This document shows, in pieces, positions 25,760-33,934 of a DNA stretch of 64,000 bases. A program made the translations under genes and the position numbers. Positions within the stretch are counted from its first letter, which is position 1. Each line of letters opens with the position of its first letter. The notes under the pieces are model-generated. The model had not been told where the DNA came from. It saw nothing but the letters and a program-made list of their open reading frames with translations, and ran no database searches. The DNA is from Zafaria ginkgonis (GTDB lineage: Bacteria > Actinomycetota > Actinomycetes > Actinomycetales > Micrococcaceae). Location: contig NZ_BAABEO010000011.1 of NCBI RefSeq assembly GCF_039540195.1, positions 186,001 through 250,000 of the forward strand, in the 5' to 3' direction.

Positions 25760-27673
25760 TTACGGCCGGGCCGCGGCCGCCGTGCGGGACTCCGTTTTGC
25801 GCTCCGTCCTGGGTGCCAGTACCCGGCGCAGGTCCTCGACCATCAGGGCCGCGGCCGAATCCGCCCGCGCGGAGACGTTGCCGTAGCTGAAGAAGCCGTG
25901 GGTGAGCCCTGGGAAGGCGCGCAGGATTACCGGCGCGCCGGCGGCGTTCAGGGCCTCCGCGAAGCGCACGTTGTCCGCATACAGGAAGTCGTTGGTGCCC
26001 ACGCCGATGACGGTCGGCGGGAAGTCCGCCAGGTTGGGCGCCAGCACCGGGGAAACCCGCGGATCCTCCCGCTGCCCGGGGGTGTTGCCGGGACCGAGGT
26101 AGGCCGCGGCATGGTCGCCGGGCGTGGTGCGAAAGTCCGTGGCCGGATAGATCAGCAGCAGCGCGGCAACGTCCATCCCCTCGGCCAGCAGCAGGGAGGC
26201 CGCGGCCGCCGCGAGGTTGCCGCCGGCGCTGTCGCCGGCGAGGACCAGCTTCGAGGCGTCGCCCCCGAAACGGTCGATGTTCGCCACCACCCAGCGGATC
26301 GCCTCCACCACGTCCCCGAACCCGGCAGGGAAGCGGTGCTCGGGGGCCAGCCGGTAGTCGACCTGCACCACGTGGGCGGGCAGGCGGGCGGCGATGCGGC
26401 TGGCGTTGGCCTCGTGCGAGTCCAGGTCGCCGATGATCCAGCCTCCGCCGTGGATGTAGACGACGGTCGTGTCCGCCTCGGCGAACGGGCGCTGGAAGCG
26501 CAGCGGAACCGGGCCGTTGGGGCCCTCGATGCTCCCGTCCAGGACCTCGGCGACGTCGAAGAACTGCGGCGGGTAGAACCGCTCGCGCGCCAGCACTCCA
26601 CGGGCGCGGGCTTCGGGTCCGGTGCGCAGCGTGCCGTCCGGGCGGTTCAGGAGGGGCGCGATCCGCGAGGCACCCAGGCGGGCCTCCAGCGCGGCAGTCT
26701 CGGGTTCGACGGCGGTCCGCTCGCCGCCGAGCATCTCGCGGCGCAGGAAATCCAGGGACTTCGCCAGCACCAGCGGCAGGGACTGCGCCCCGTCGAAGAC
26801 GTGCCCGCCGGGGACCTCGAGCAGTTCGGTGGCCACCTCCGCCTCCCGCAGCGCGCGGTGCAGGAGGCGGCTCTGCTCCGCGGGGATCTGCTCGTCGTCC
26901 AGCCCGTGCGCGATGAAGGTCGGCGACAGCCCGGCGGTGACATGGGTCAGCGGGGACAGGGCGCGCAGGTCCCACACCGGATCGGCGGCGAGCACGGAGA
27001 TGGGGTCGTTCGCGGTGGCGACGACCTCGTCGCTGGTTGCCGCGACGGGGCCGGCGAGCGCCTCCAGGTCCGAGGGGCCGTACCAGTCGACGACGGCCTG
27101 GACGGCCTCGGACTGGGGAAAGTCGGACCCCGGGCCGTACTCCCCCACCCCACGCTCTCCGACGCCGCACTCTCCGACACCACCGTGTAGCGGCGGCAGC
27201 CATCCGGCCAGCAGGGCCAGGTGCGCCCCCGCGGACTCGCCCCACAGCGCCACCTTGCCGGCGTCGAGGCCGAAGCGGTCGGCGTGGGCGCGCAGCCACC
27301 GGACGGCGGCGCGCACGTCGTGGACGGCCGCCGGCTGGGGCGCTTCCCGCACCAGCCGGTAGTCGATCTTGGCCACGGCGAAGCCGGCCTCGACGATGGA
27401 ATCGACCACGCGATGCCGGTGGAGGTTCGGGGCCTGGCGGCGGCGGGAGCCGAACATCCAGCCTCCGCCGTGGATCCACACCACCAGCGGAACCGGCTTG
27501 TCCGACGGGGGCACCAGCAGGTCAAGGAACTGCGGGCGGTAGCCCGCCTCCGCCGCATAGACCATGGAGTCCCACAGGCGCACGCCGCCGTCGAGCCGGA
27601 CCGGATCCGGCTGCACAAAGGCGGCGGTTCCATCGGACAAGGGTCCCGGCTCGGGGCTCCACAACTGCGGCAC
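25760..27673 (-). CDS. Tandem alpha/beta hydrolase (two esterase domains in one chain)
   Basis: 637 residues with two complete esterase domains. Domain 1 (about 30-315) has HGGGW at 68-72, GESAG with Ser147, GLDDEQIP and a C-terminal His291. Domain 2 (about 360-620) is of the hormone-sensitive-lipase type, with HGGGW at 408-412, GDSAGG with Ser482, DYRLAPEH and GLTHGFFSYGN. Domain 1 contains a five-residue tandem repeat (GVGEC, GVGER, GVGEY) after residue 164. It has no signal peptide. It shares a promoter region and a LacI-type operator with the shikimate-type carrier, so an ester of quinate or shikimate (for example chlorogenate) is an attractive but unproven substrate. Confidence 0.88.
   Translation of the reverse strand: MPQLWSPEPGPLSDGTAAFVQPDPVRLDGGVRLWDSMVYAAEAGYRPQFLDLLVPPSDKPVPLVVWIHGGGWMFGSRRRQAPNLHRHRVVDSIVEAGFAVAKIDYRLVREAPQPAAVHDVRAAVRWLRAHADRFGLDAGKVALWGESAGAHLALLAGWLPPLHGGVGECGVGERGVGEYGPGSDFPQSEAVQAVVDWYGPSDLEALAGPVAATSDEVVATANDPISVLAADPVWDLRALSPLTHVTAGLSPTFIAHGLDDEQIPAEQSRLLHRALREAEVATELLEVPGGHVFDGAQSLPLVLAKSLDFLRREMLGGERTAVEPETAALEARLGASRIAPLLNRPDGTLRTGPEARARGVLARERFYPPQFFDVAEVLDGSIEGPNGPVPLRFQRPFAEADTTVVYIHGGGWIIGDLDSHEANASRIAARLPAHVVQVDYRLAPEHRFPAGFGDVVEAIRWVVANIDRFGGDASKLVLAGDSAGGNLAAAAASLLLAEGMDVAALLLIYPATDFRTTPGDHAAAYLGPGNTPGQREDPRVSPVLAPNLADFPPTVIGVGTNDFLYADNVRFAEALNAAGAPVILRAFPGLTHGFFSYGNVSARADSAAALMVEDLRRVLAPRTERKTESRTAAAARP
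27140..27184. repeat. Three 15-bp tandem repeats inside the esterase gene
   Basis: Three consecutive 15-bp units, with CTCTCCGACGCCGCA as the middle copy, encode GVGEx on the minus strand. The unit length keeps the frame, so copy-number change would alter only a loop. Confidence 0.7.
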
Positions 27674-27713
27674 GTCGTCTCCTCATTCGCTGCGGGGTTT
27701 TCCTGACATTTTC

Positions 27714-27737
27714 TGCAAGCGCTTGCAAGTGATTGCA
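27714..27737. promoter_or_regulatory. Overlapping LacI-type operators
   Basis: TGCAAGCGCTTGCA (27714-27727) is a perfect 14-bp palindrome with the central CG pattern of LacI-family operators. TGCAAGTGATTGCA (27724-27737) overlaps it as a second TGCAA-N4-TTGCA site. They lie 41 bp before the esterase start and 85 bp before the carrier. The same motif flanks the LacI gene at 46.9-47.2 kb. Confidence 0.7.
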
Positions 27738-27821
27738 CTCACAGTCTAATGTGATGCAACGGCAAATCAAACCGGCCCGGCGACTCCCCCGCCGGCCGGC
27801 CGACTTCCCCCAGGAGACACC

Positions 27822-29186
27822 ATGCAGTTGAGCACCTCCCCGGCATTGGCGCCGGGCTCCGCGGCCCCGGTCGCGACGCCTCCCTCGGGCTCCCCCGGGG
27901 CCGGGCAGAAGAACATGGGCAAGCGCGCCGCGCTGAGCGCCTTCTTCGGCAGCCTGGTGGAGTACTACGACTTCATGCTGTTCGCCAGCGCCTCGGCCCT
28001 GATCTTCGGCCCGGTCTTCTTCGCCCCGCTGGGCAGCCTGGGCGCCATGCTGGCCTCGCTGGGCACCTTCGGCGTCGCCTACCTGGCCCGCCCGGTCGGA
28101 GCCGTGCTTTTCGGAACCTTCGGCGACAAGGTCGGCCGCAAACGCGCCCTGATGTGGTCCCTGAACCTCATGGGGGTCGCCACCGTGGTCATCGGCCTGC
28201 TGCCGGGCTACGGCACCATCGGCATCGCGGCCCCGATCCTGCTGGTCCTGATGCGCCTGCTCCAGGGCCTGTCCGCCGGCGGCGAGCAGGCGGGCTCCAA
28301 CTCGCTGACCGTTGAGCACGCCCCCGAAGGAAAGCGCGGCCTGTACGCCTCCTGGACCATGATGGGCACCACCGCGGGCAACCTCCTGGGCGCCGTCGCG
28401 TTCATGCTGGTCGCCCTGATGCCGCACGACATCCTGCTGTCCTGGGGCTGGCGCGTCCCGTTCCTCATCGCCGCCCCGATGATGCTGGTGGCCGCCCTGA
28501 TCCGCCGCAGCGTGGAGGAGACCGAGTCCTTCAAGGAAAACCAGCGCACCAACCAGAGCCCCAACGTTCCGCTCAAGGAAGTCTTCGTCCACCACTGGCG
28601 CTCGGTCCTGCGCGTCATCGGCTGCTGCCTGCTGGCCGTCATGGGCACCATCGTCAGCGTCTACGGCCTCTCCTACGCCGCCGGCGACCACGTCGGGATG
28701 AACCCGAGCACCTACCTGCTGGCCATCACCTTGGGCAATGTGGCGATGATGGTGGCGCTGCCGCTATGGGCCAAGTTCTCCGACCGCGTCGGGCGCCGCC
28801 CGGTCTTCGCCACCTCGATGATCGTCGCCGGCCTGCTGATCTTCCCGTTCCTGCTGGCCGTGTCCACGGGCAACTTCTGGCTGGTCCTCATCGCCGCGGT
28901 GATCGTCAGCGTTGTCGGTGGCGCCGCCAACGGCATCCAGTCCTCGCTCTACACCGAGATGTTCCCCTCCCGGGTCCGCTACACCGGCGTCGCCATCGGC
29001 ACCCAGATCGGCTACATGGTCGGCGGCTTCGCCCCGGCGATCGCCAAGACCCTCGAGGGCGAAGGCTCCACCGGCTGGGTCCCCGTCGCCGTCTTCGCCT
29101 GCACGGCCCTGGTCGTCTCCGGTGTCTGCTCCCTCCTGGGCAAGGAGACCAGCAAGCTGAACCTGAAGCAGCTGGACGTCCGCTAA
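27822..29186 (+). CDS. MFS metabolite:H+ symporter, shikimate/quinate-type
   Basis: 454 residues, twelve membrane segments, start ATG 27822 after CAGGAGA. GSLVEYYDFMLF in helix 1, FGDKVGRKRALMW in loop 2-3, LQGLSAGGEQAGSNSLTVEHAP in helices 4-5 and FPSRVRYTGVAIG in loop 10-11 are hallmarks of the MHS family that includes ShiA (shikimate), PcaT and ProP. It is followed by dehydroquinate dehydratase, which narrows the substrate to quinate, shikimate or dehydroshikimate by context. The LacI-type operators upstream link it to the dehydrogenase/QsuB locus at 47 kb. Confidence 0.88.
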   Translation: MQLSTSPALAPGSAAPVATPPSGSPGAGQKNMGKRAALSAFFGSLVEYYDFMLFASASALIFGPVFFAPLGSLGAMLASLGTFGVAYLARPVGAVLFGTFGDKVGRKRALMWSLNLMGVATVVIGLLPGYGTIGIAAPILLVLMRLLQGLSAGGEQAGSNSLTVEHAPEGKRGLYASWTMMGTTAGNLLGAVAFMLVALMPHDILLSWGWRVPFLIAAPMMLVAALIRRSVEETESFKENQRTNQSPNVPLKEVFVHHWRSVLRVIGCCLLAVMGTIVSVYGLSYAAGDHVGMNPSTYLLAITLGNVAMMVALPLWAKFSDRVGRRPVFATSMIVAGLLIFPFLLAVSTGNFWLVLIAAVIVSVVGGAANGIQSSLYTEMFPSRVRYTGVAIGTQIGYMVGGFAPAIAKTLEGEGSTGWVPVAVFACTALVVSGVCSLLGKETSKLNLKQLDVR

Positions 29187-29227
29187 CCCGCCCCCTTTCA
29201 AGCTTCACCGCTTCACCGCTTCACAGG

Positions 29228-29258
29228 CAGGCGGCCTCCCCGGCGGGGAGGCCGCCTG
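29228..29258 (+). terminator. 13-bp-stem hairpin between carrier and aroD
   Basis: CAGGCGGCCTCCC (29228-29240) and GGGAGGCCGCCTG (29246-29258) pair perfectly around five bases. Because it lies between two apparently co-oriented pathway genes, it may attenuate rather than stop read-through into aroD. Confidence 0.6.
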
Positions 29259-29303
29259 TCCGCTGACCACCATTGCCGCCGCCCCGGATCCAAGGAGAAC
29301 CCC

Positions 29304-30095
29304 ATGCCCGCTCCCATCACGCCAGTCCACGTCAAGGGCACGCCCATCGGTGAGGGAAGACCTAAGATCGTCGTCTCCGTCACCGGCCGCACCACCGCGG
29401 CCCTGCTGGAGCAGGTCGACGCCCTCGCCGGGCACGGCGTGGACATCGTCGAATGGCGCGTCGACCACTTCGGGGCGCTCGCGGACCTCGAGTCCGTGCT
29501 GGCGGCCGGGCGGGAACTGGCCGCGCGGCTGGCGGACATCCCGCTGCTGTTCACCTGCCGCACCTCTGCGGAGGGTGGCGCGGCGGAGATCTCCGCGGCG
29601 GCCTACGCGACGCTCAACGCGACCCTTGCCGCCTCCGGGCTGGTGGATTTGGTGGACGTGGAGTACGAGCGCGACGGCGCCGCCGTCGAACGCGTCCTCG
29701 CCGCGGCCCGCGCGCACGGCGTCCCGGTGGTCGCCTCCTACCACGACTTCGGCAAGACGCCGGCCCGCGGGGAGATCGTCGCGCGGCTGTGCGCCATGCA
29801 GGAGGCCGGGTTCGACGTCTGCAAGATCGCCGTGATGCCGCGTTCGGCGGCGGACGTGCTCACGCTGCTGGACGCCACCCGGACCATGCACGAGGACCAT
29901 GCGGACCGGCCCCTCATCACGATGTCCATGGGGCCGCTGGGCCTGGTGTCGCGCCTGGCCGGCGGGCTGGTCGGCTCGGCGGCGACCTTCGGGATGGTGG
30001 GCGAGGCGTCCGCGCCGGGGCAGGCGCCGGTGGACGAGCTGTCCGCGGCGCTGCGCCTGCTCGACGCCGGGTCGGCCGTTCCGGCACGCGGCTAG
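29304..30095 (+). CDS. aroD: 3-dehydroquinate dehydratase, type I
   Basis: 263 residues; interconverts 3-dehydroquinate and 3-dehydroshikimate through a Schiff base. Start ATG 29304 after AAGGAGA. The class I catalytic pair is clear: His147 in SYHDFGKTP and the Schiff-base Lys174 in CKIAVMP; the substrate-binding DIVEWRVDHF and the end SMGPLGLVSRL also fit. Actinobacteria normally make aromatic amino acids with a type II enzyme, so a type I enzyme next to a quinate/shikimate carrier points to catabolism, as with QsuC of Corynebacterium. Its partners in the pathway are at 47242 and 48118. Confidence 0.92.
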   Translation: MPAPITPVHVKGTPIGEGRPKIVVSVTGRTTAALLEQVDALAGHGVDIVEWRVDHFGALADLESVLAAGRELAARLADIPLLFTCRTSAEGGAAEISAAAYATLNATLAASGLVDLVDVEYERDGAAVERVLAAARAHGVPVVASYHDFGKTPARGEIVARLCAMQEAGFDVCKIAVMPRSAADVLTLLDATRTMHEDHADRPLITMSMGPLGLVSRLAGGLVGSAATFGMVGEASAPGQAPVDELSAALRLLDAGSAVPARG

Positions 30096-30111
30096 CGGCG
30101 GGCGCCCGGCC

Positions 30112-31539
30112 TCACCCTCCGGGGTGCTTCGGGGCTCCGGCCAGGGTGCCCGGCGCCAGGGCGTGCGCCAGACTCTGGGGATCGAGCAGGCCGCTGTCCG
30201 CGACGAGGTCCATGATGCTCCGCCGACTGGCCAGCGCCTCCTTCGCAAGCTCGGCCGCGGCCCCGTAGCCGATCAGGGGTGCCAGCCCCGTGACCACGCT
30301 GATCGATTCGGCCATCCGTTGCTGCAGCACCGGGAGGTTGGCTTCGATCCCGTCGACGCAGTGGGTTCGGAGTTGGCGGCAGGCCGCGGTGAGCCAGGCG
30401 ATCGATTCAAGCAGCGCGTCGGCCATGACCGGTTCGAACGCGTTCAGCTGCAGCTGGCCGGACTCCACGGCCATGGTCACCGTCGCGTCGGTGCCCACGA
30501 TGCGGAAGGCCACCTGGTTGACCATTTCCGGGATGACCGGATTCACCTTGCCGGGCATGATCGAGGATCCGGCCTGCACCGCGGGAAGGAAGATCTCGGC
30601 GAAGCCGGTTTGCGGGCCGGAGGAGAGCAGGCGCAAGTCGTTGCAGATCTTCGAGAGCTTGACCGCCGCGCGCTTGAGGACCCCGGAGACCAGCAGGAAG
30701 ACGCCCGTGTCGCCGGTGGCCTCGACCAGATCGGATGCCGAGACCAGATGGAGGCCCGTCACCGTGTTCAGCTCGGCGATCACCGACCGCGCGTACCCCG
30801 GCGGAGCCGTGATCCCCGTGCCGATGGCTGTGGCCCCGAGATTCGACTCGCTCAGGTGCGGCCGCAGCTCCTCGATCCGGCGCCTGTCCTCGCGCAGGGT
30901 CTCGGCAAAGGCCCCGAATTCCTGCCCCAGGGTCATGGGGACCGCGTCCTGGAGCTGGGTGCGGCCGACCTTCACGATGCCGTCGAAAGAGGCGGCCTTC
31001 GCGGAGAAGGAGTCGCTGAGCCTGGCGTGCTCGGCGCAGAGCTCCGCGAGGTCCCGGAGCAAGGCGATCTTGATGGCGGTTGGGTAGACGTCATTGGTGG
31101 ACTGGCTCCGGTTCACGTCATCGATGGGATGCAGGGCGCGGTAGTGCCCCCTCTCGTGGCCCAGCAGCTCCAGGGCCCGGTTGGCGATCACCTCGTTGAC
31201 GTTCATGTTGGTGCTTGTCCCCGCGCCGCCTTGGATCCGGTCCACGACCAGCTGGTCCGCGAACCGGCCGTCCATCACTTCCCGCGCGGCCGCCTGGATG
31301 GCCGCGGACTTGGCCGGGCTGAGCAGTCCGAGTTCCTCGTTGGCACGGGCGGCGGCGCACTTCACCGCCCCCAGGCCCCACACGAGTGAGCGCAGCGTGC
31401 CGATGCTGCGGCCGCTGACCTGGAAGTTCTCCACGGCGCGGAGGGTGCTGATTCCCCAGTAGGCGTCCGCGGGAACGTGGCGCGCGCCAAGACTGTCGCG
31501 CTCCAAACGGGCGCCGGGGGGTGTGGGTTCGTTGTCCAT
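30112..31539 (-). CDS. aspA: Aspartate ammonia-lyase
   Basis: 475 residues; deaminates L-aspartate to fumarate and ammonia. The fumarase/aspartase superfamily signature GSSIMPGKVNP is intact, as are GGAGTSTNMNVNEVIANRA and the substrate loop HPIDDVNRSQSTND, whose form favours aspartase over fumarase or argininosuccinate lyase. It is the last gene of a minus-strand run (FMO, RidA, DUF1028, M20, AspA), starting 45 bp after the M20 gene. That position suggests the pathway upstream releases aspartate, which this enzyme feeds into the TCA cycle. Confidence 0.93.
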   Translation of the reverse strand: MDNEPTPPGARLERDSLGARHVPADAYWGISTLRAVENFQVSGRSIGTLRSLVWGLGAVKCAAARANEELGLLSPAKSAAIQAAAREVMDGRFADQLVVDRIQGGAGTSTNMNVNEVIANRALELLGHERGHYRALHPIDDVNRSQSTNDVYPTAIKIALLRDLAELCAEHARLSDSFSAKAASFDGIVKVGRTQLQDAVPMTLGQEFGAFAETLREDRRRIEELRPHLSESNLGATAIGTGITAPPGYARSVIAELNTVTGLHLVSASDLVEATGDTGVFLLVSGVLKRAAVKLSKICNDLRLLSSGPQTGFAEIFLPAVQAGSSIMPGKVNPVIPEMVNQVAFRIVGTDATVTMAVESGQLQLNAFEPVMADALLESIAWLTAACRQLRTHCVDGIEANLPVLQQRMAESISVVTGLAPLIGYGAAAELAKEALASRRSIMDLVADSGLLDPQSLAHALAPGTLAGAPKHPGG

Positions 31540-31584
31540 GGTCCTGTTTCTCGGAGGCGAGTGGTCTGTTCGGCGGAGGACTGG

Positions 31585-32760
31585 CTAGGCCAGGTAGTCG
31601 AGGGCGGTGAGCGCGAGGGCGGCGGCGCCGTCGTGGATGGCGCGGTTCGCCGCTTCGCCAACGCAGTGGGCCGCGAATTCCGGCTGGTGGTTGGCAGCGG
31701 GGTAGCAGTCAAGGCCGATGTAGGGATGGATGGCGGGAACGATTTGGGACACGTTGCCCATGTCCGTCGAGGCCCGGTTCATGGTCGCCTGCTCGGGCGG
31801 GGCATCGAAACTCCTCCCCAGGGATTCCGCGTGCCGCACATAGAGCTCCAGCGCGCGCAGGTCGGTGCGGAACTCGGAGTAGGGCTCGGACTCGGGCTGG
31901 ATTTCCAGCTCGCACCCGCTGGCCAGCGCTCCGGCCTCGAAGCACCGGTAGACGCGCTTCTCGAGTCCTTCCAGCTCCGCTAGCGTCTCGGCGCGAACGT
32001 ACCATCGGCCCTCGGTCCGCTCCGGAATGGCATTGGGCGCCTCCCCTCCGCGGGTTTGGATTCCGTGCACGCGGGTCCCGGCCGGCAGCTGTTGCCGAAG
32101 CAGGCCAAGGGCCACCTGGGCGACGACAAAGGCGTCGTTGGCGTTGACTCCCTGTTCCGGGTAGGCCGCCGCGTGGGCGGCCTTTCCGCGAAACTCCACG
32201 TGGCTATGAGAGACCGCGTAGGGCCGCGCCTCGGCCGCGTCAACGGGGCTGGGGTGGGCCATCAGGGCCAGGTCCAGGCCGGTGAAGGCCCCGCGCTTGA
32301 GCAGTTCGATCTTGCCGCCCCCGCCTTCCTCGGCGGGCGTTCCGTACAGCTCCACGGTCAGGTCCCGCTCGTCGGCGAACCGCGCCAGGGCCAGGGCCGC
32401 ACCGCAGGAGATTGCGGCAATGATGTTGTGACCGCACGCGTGGCCCAGGCCGGGCAGGGCGTCGTACTCGGCCATCAGCCCGATCCGCCTGCTGCCGGTG
32501 CCGAACACCGCCCGCAGGGCCGTGGGGAAGCCCAGGTAGGAGCGTTCGATCCGGAATCCCCGCTGCTCCAGCAGCTGCGCGGTCCATTCGGCGGCCCGGT
32601 GCTCCTGCCAGCCGAGTTCGGGGTGGGCGTGCAGCCGTTCGGAGTAGGCCACCAGCTCGGCCTGCTCTTGGTCCACGGTGGCCAGGACCCGCTCCCGCGG
32701 GGTGGCGGACGGCCCGGCCGCCACCCCGCCTGCGGTGGTCCGCACCGCCTCAGCGCCCAT
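31585..32760 (-). CDS. M20-family metallo-amidohydrolase (N-acyl-amino-acid hydrolase type)
   Basis: 391 residues. Metal ligands are visible in AEYDALPGLGHACGH (Asp100, His107, His111) and TPAEEGGGGK (Glu144/Glu145); a dimerisation domain (KAAHAAAYPEQGVNANDA) and MGNVSQIVPAIHPY follow. These features place it in the M20D/PM20D2 group that includes aminobenzoyl-glutamate hydrolase and auxin-conjugate hydrolases. The start at 32760 overlaps the DUF1028 stop by 11 bp, indicating coupling. Expected role: hydrolysis of an amide bond, releasing an amino acid; the following aspartase suggests aspartate. The substrate is an inference. Confidence 0.88.
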   Translation of the reverse strand: MGAEAVRTTAGGVAAGPSATPRERVLATVDQEQAELVAYSERLHAHPELGWQEHRAAEWTAQLLEQRGFRIERSYLGFPTALRAVFGTGSRRIGLMAEYDALPGLGHACGHNIIAAISCGAALALARFADERDLTVELYGTPAEEGGGGKIELLKRGAFTGLDLALMAHPSPVDAAEARPYAVSHSHVEFRGKAAHAAAYPEQGVNANDAFVVAQVALGLLRQQLPAGTRVHGIQTRGGEAPNAIPERTEGRWYVRAETLAELEGLEKRVYRCFEAGALASGCELEIQPESEPYSEFRTDLRALELYVRHAESLGRSFDAPPEQATMNRASTDMGNVSQIVPAIHPYIGLDCYPAANHQPEFAAHCVGEAANRAIHDGAAALALTALDYLA

Positions 32761-33421
32761 CGCCGGGCACTCCGTAGCCGGCCGAGGCGGCCGGGTCCAG
32801 GCCGCGCACCACGTAGTCCTGGCGCTGGGGCAGCCACACCTCCAGGACGCGGGCCAGCTCCTCCACCGGGTCCTCGTGCCAGTCCACGCGCAAATCGGTG
32901 TCGCGCCAGCCGTGGCCGGAGACGACGCTGATCCCGGCCGAGTACACCGGGCCGGCCTCGCCGCCGGCGGCGAGGCCGGCCCGCAGGGCGGTGAGCAGCC
33001 GCTGCTCCAGCTCGCCCTCCGCCTGTTCGAACGCGTCGCACAGGGCCTGGGGCACCCCGGGGTTGGCGAGCATGTTTCCGGCGGCCACGCTGTGGGCGCC
33101 GCGGCCCTCGCCGAACACCCCCAGGGTGTGCGCGCCGTGGAAGACGGCGGTGCCCCCGCGGGCGTCGAGCACAACGAGCTGGCGGTAGTCCGCCGCCGGG
33201 GCGGTGTCCACGACGGCGTCGAGCGCCTCGCGCGCCGAGCCGCCGGCCTCGAGCCGGTCCAGCAGGGCCCCGCCCAGCCGCGGGTCGGTGATGTTCTGCG
33301 AACTGACGGCGCCGGCGCCGTCGCGCAAGTGGGCGCAGCGGGCGGCAACGGCGGGCGAGGAGGAGGACACCGCGATGCCGAAGCGTCCCTGTCCGTCGGT
33401 CGCTGCGATGCTGAACGTCAT
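32750..33421 (-). CDS. DUF1028 domain protein (Ntn-hydrolase-like)
   Basis: 223 residues starting MTFSIAATDGQGRFGIAVSS, the invariant opening of DUF1028, an Ntn-hydrolase-like fold without an established reaction. Other family features are GAGAVSSQNITDPRLG, VAAGNMLANPGV and DLRVDWHEDPVEELARVL. The start at 33421 shares TCAT with the RidA stop, so RidA and DUF1028 are translationally coupled; a longer N terminus would lie in the RidA gene. DUF1028 often keeps company with RidA proteins and amidohydrolases, as here; it may act on the amide or lactam intermediate of the same pathway. Confidence 0.88.
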   Translation of the reverse strand: MTFSIAATDGQGRFGIAVSSSSPAVAARCAHLRDGAGAVSSQNITDPRLGGALLDRLEAGGSAREALDAVVDTAPAADYRQLVVLDARGGTAVFHGAHTLGVFGEGRGAHSVAAGNMLANPGVPQALCDAFEQAEGELEQRLLTALRAGLAAGGEAGPVYSAGISVVSGHGWRDTDLRVDWHEDPVEELARVLEVWLPQRQDYVVRGLDPAASAGYGVPGDGR

Positions 33422-33837
33422 GCCGTCTCCCCGGACAGCACGGCCGTGGCGTCGATCTCCACGAGCCACTCCGGGCGCGCGAGGGCCTGCACGACGATGC
33501 CGGTCGAGACGGGGAACACTCCCTTGAGCCACCGGCCCATGGTGCGGTAGACGGTTTCGCGGTACCGGGGGTCGATGAGGTAGACGGTGACCTTGACGAT
33601 GTCCTCAAGGCTGCTTCCGGCTTCCTTCAGCAGCAGGTCGATGTTCGCCATGGCCTTCTCGGTCTGGGCCTCGACGTCGCCGATGCCCACGGATTCGCGG
33701 GTGTCCAGGTCCTGGCCGATCTGGCCGCGGAGGTAGACGACGCCGTTGGCCACGACGGCCTGGCAGAGGTCGTTGTCGAGGTTCTGTTCCGGGTAGGTGT
33801 CCTTGGTGTTGAACGGACGGATGCGGGTGTGTTTCAT
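33418..33837 (-). CDS. RidA-family enamine/imine deaminase
   Basis: 139 residues from ATG 33837 (MKHTRIRPFNTKDTYPEQNL), with AGGAAA upstream. RidA proteins hydrolyse unstable enamine/imine intermediates to ketones and ammonia. VYLRGQIGQDL and VKVTVYLIDPRYRETVYR match the fold and the inter-subunit cleft; RPEWLVEIDATAVL near the end corresponds to the usual R-x-x-L-V-E-I-x-x-x-A motif, with the substrate-binding Arg present. It lies between a flavin monooxygenase, which could generate an imine, and DUF1028, to which it is coupled by a 4-bp overlap. This argues for a pathway-specific rather than housekeeping RidA. Confidence 0.9.
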   Translation of the reverse strand: MKHTRIRPFNTKDTYPEQNLDNDLCQAVVANGVVYLRGQIGQDLDTRESVGIGDVEAQTEKAMANIDLLLKEAGSSLEDIVKVTVYLIDPRYRETVYRTMGRWLKGVFPVSTGIVVQALARPEWLVEIDATAVLSGETA

Positions 33838-33900
33838 CAGCGGGATTTTCCTGTTCTGGAGTGGGTGGATGCTTGGGCCTCGGCGCGCTCGCCGAGGCAT

Positions 33901-33934
33901 GGCGTTCAGGAGGCGGTGGCGTTCAGGAAGCGGG
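33901..33934. repeat. 17-bp tandem duplication over the FMO stop codon
   Basis: GGCGTTCAGGAGGCGGT is followed immediately by GGCGTTCAGGAAGCGGG. The FMO stop (TCA on the plus strand, 33923-33925) is thereby copied 17 bp further on. The unit is not a multiple of three, so the C-terminal end of the protein may have been created by the duplication. Confidence 0.6.
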
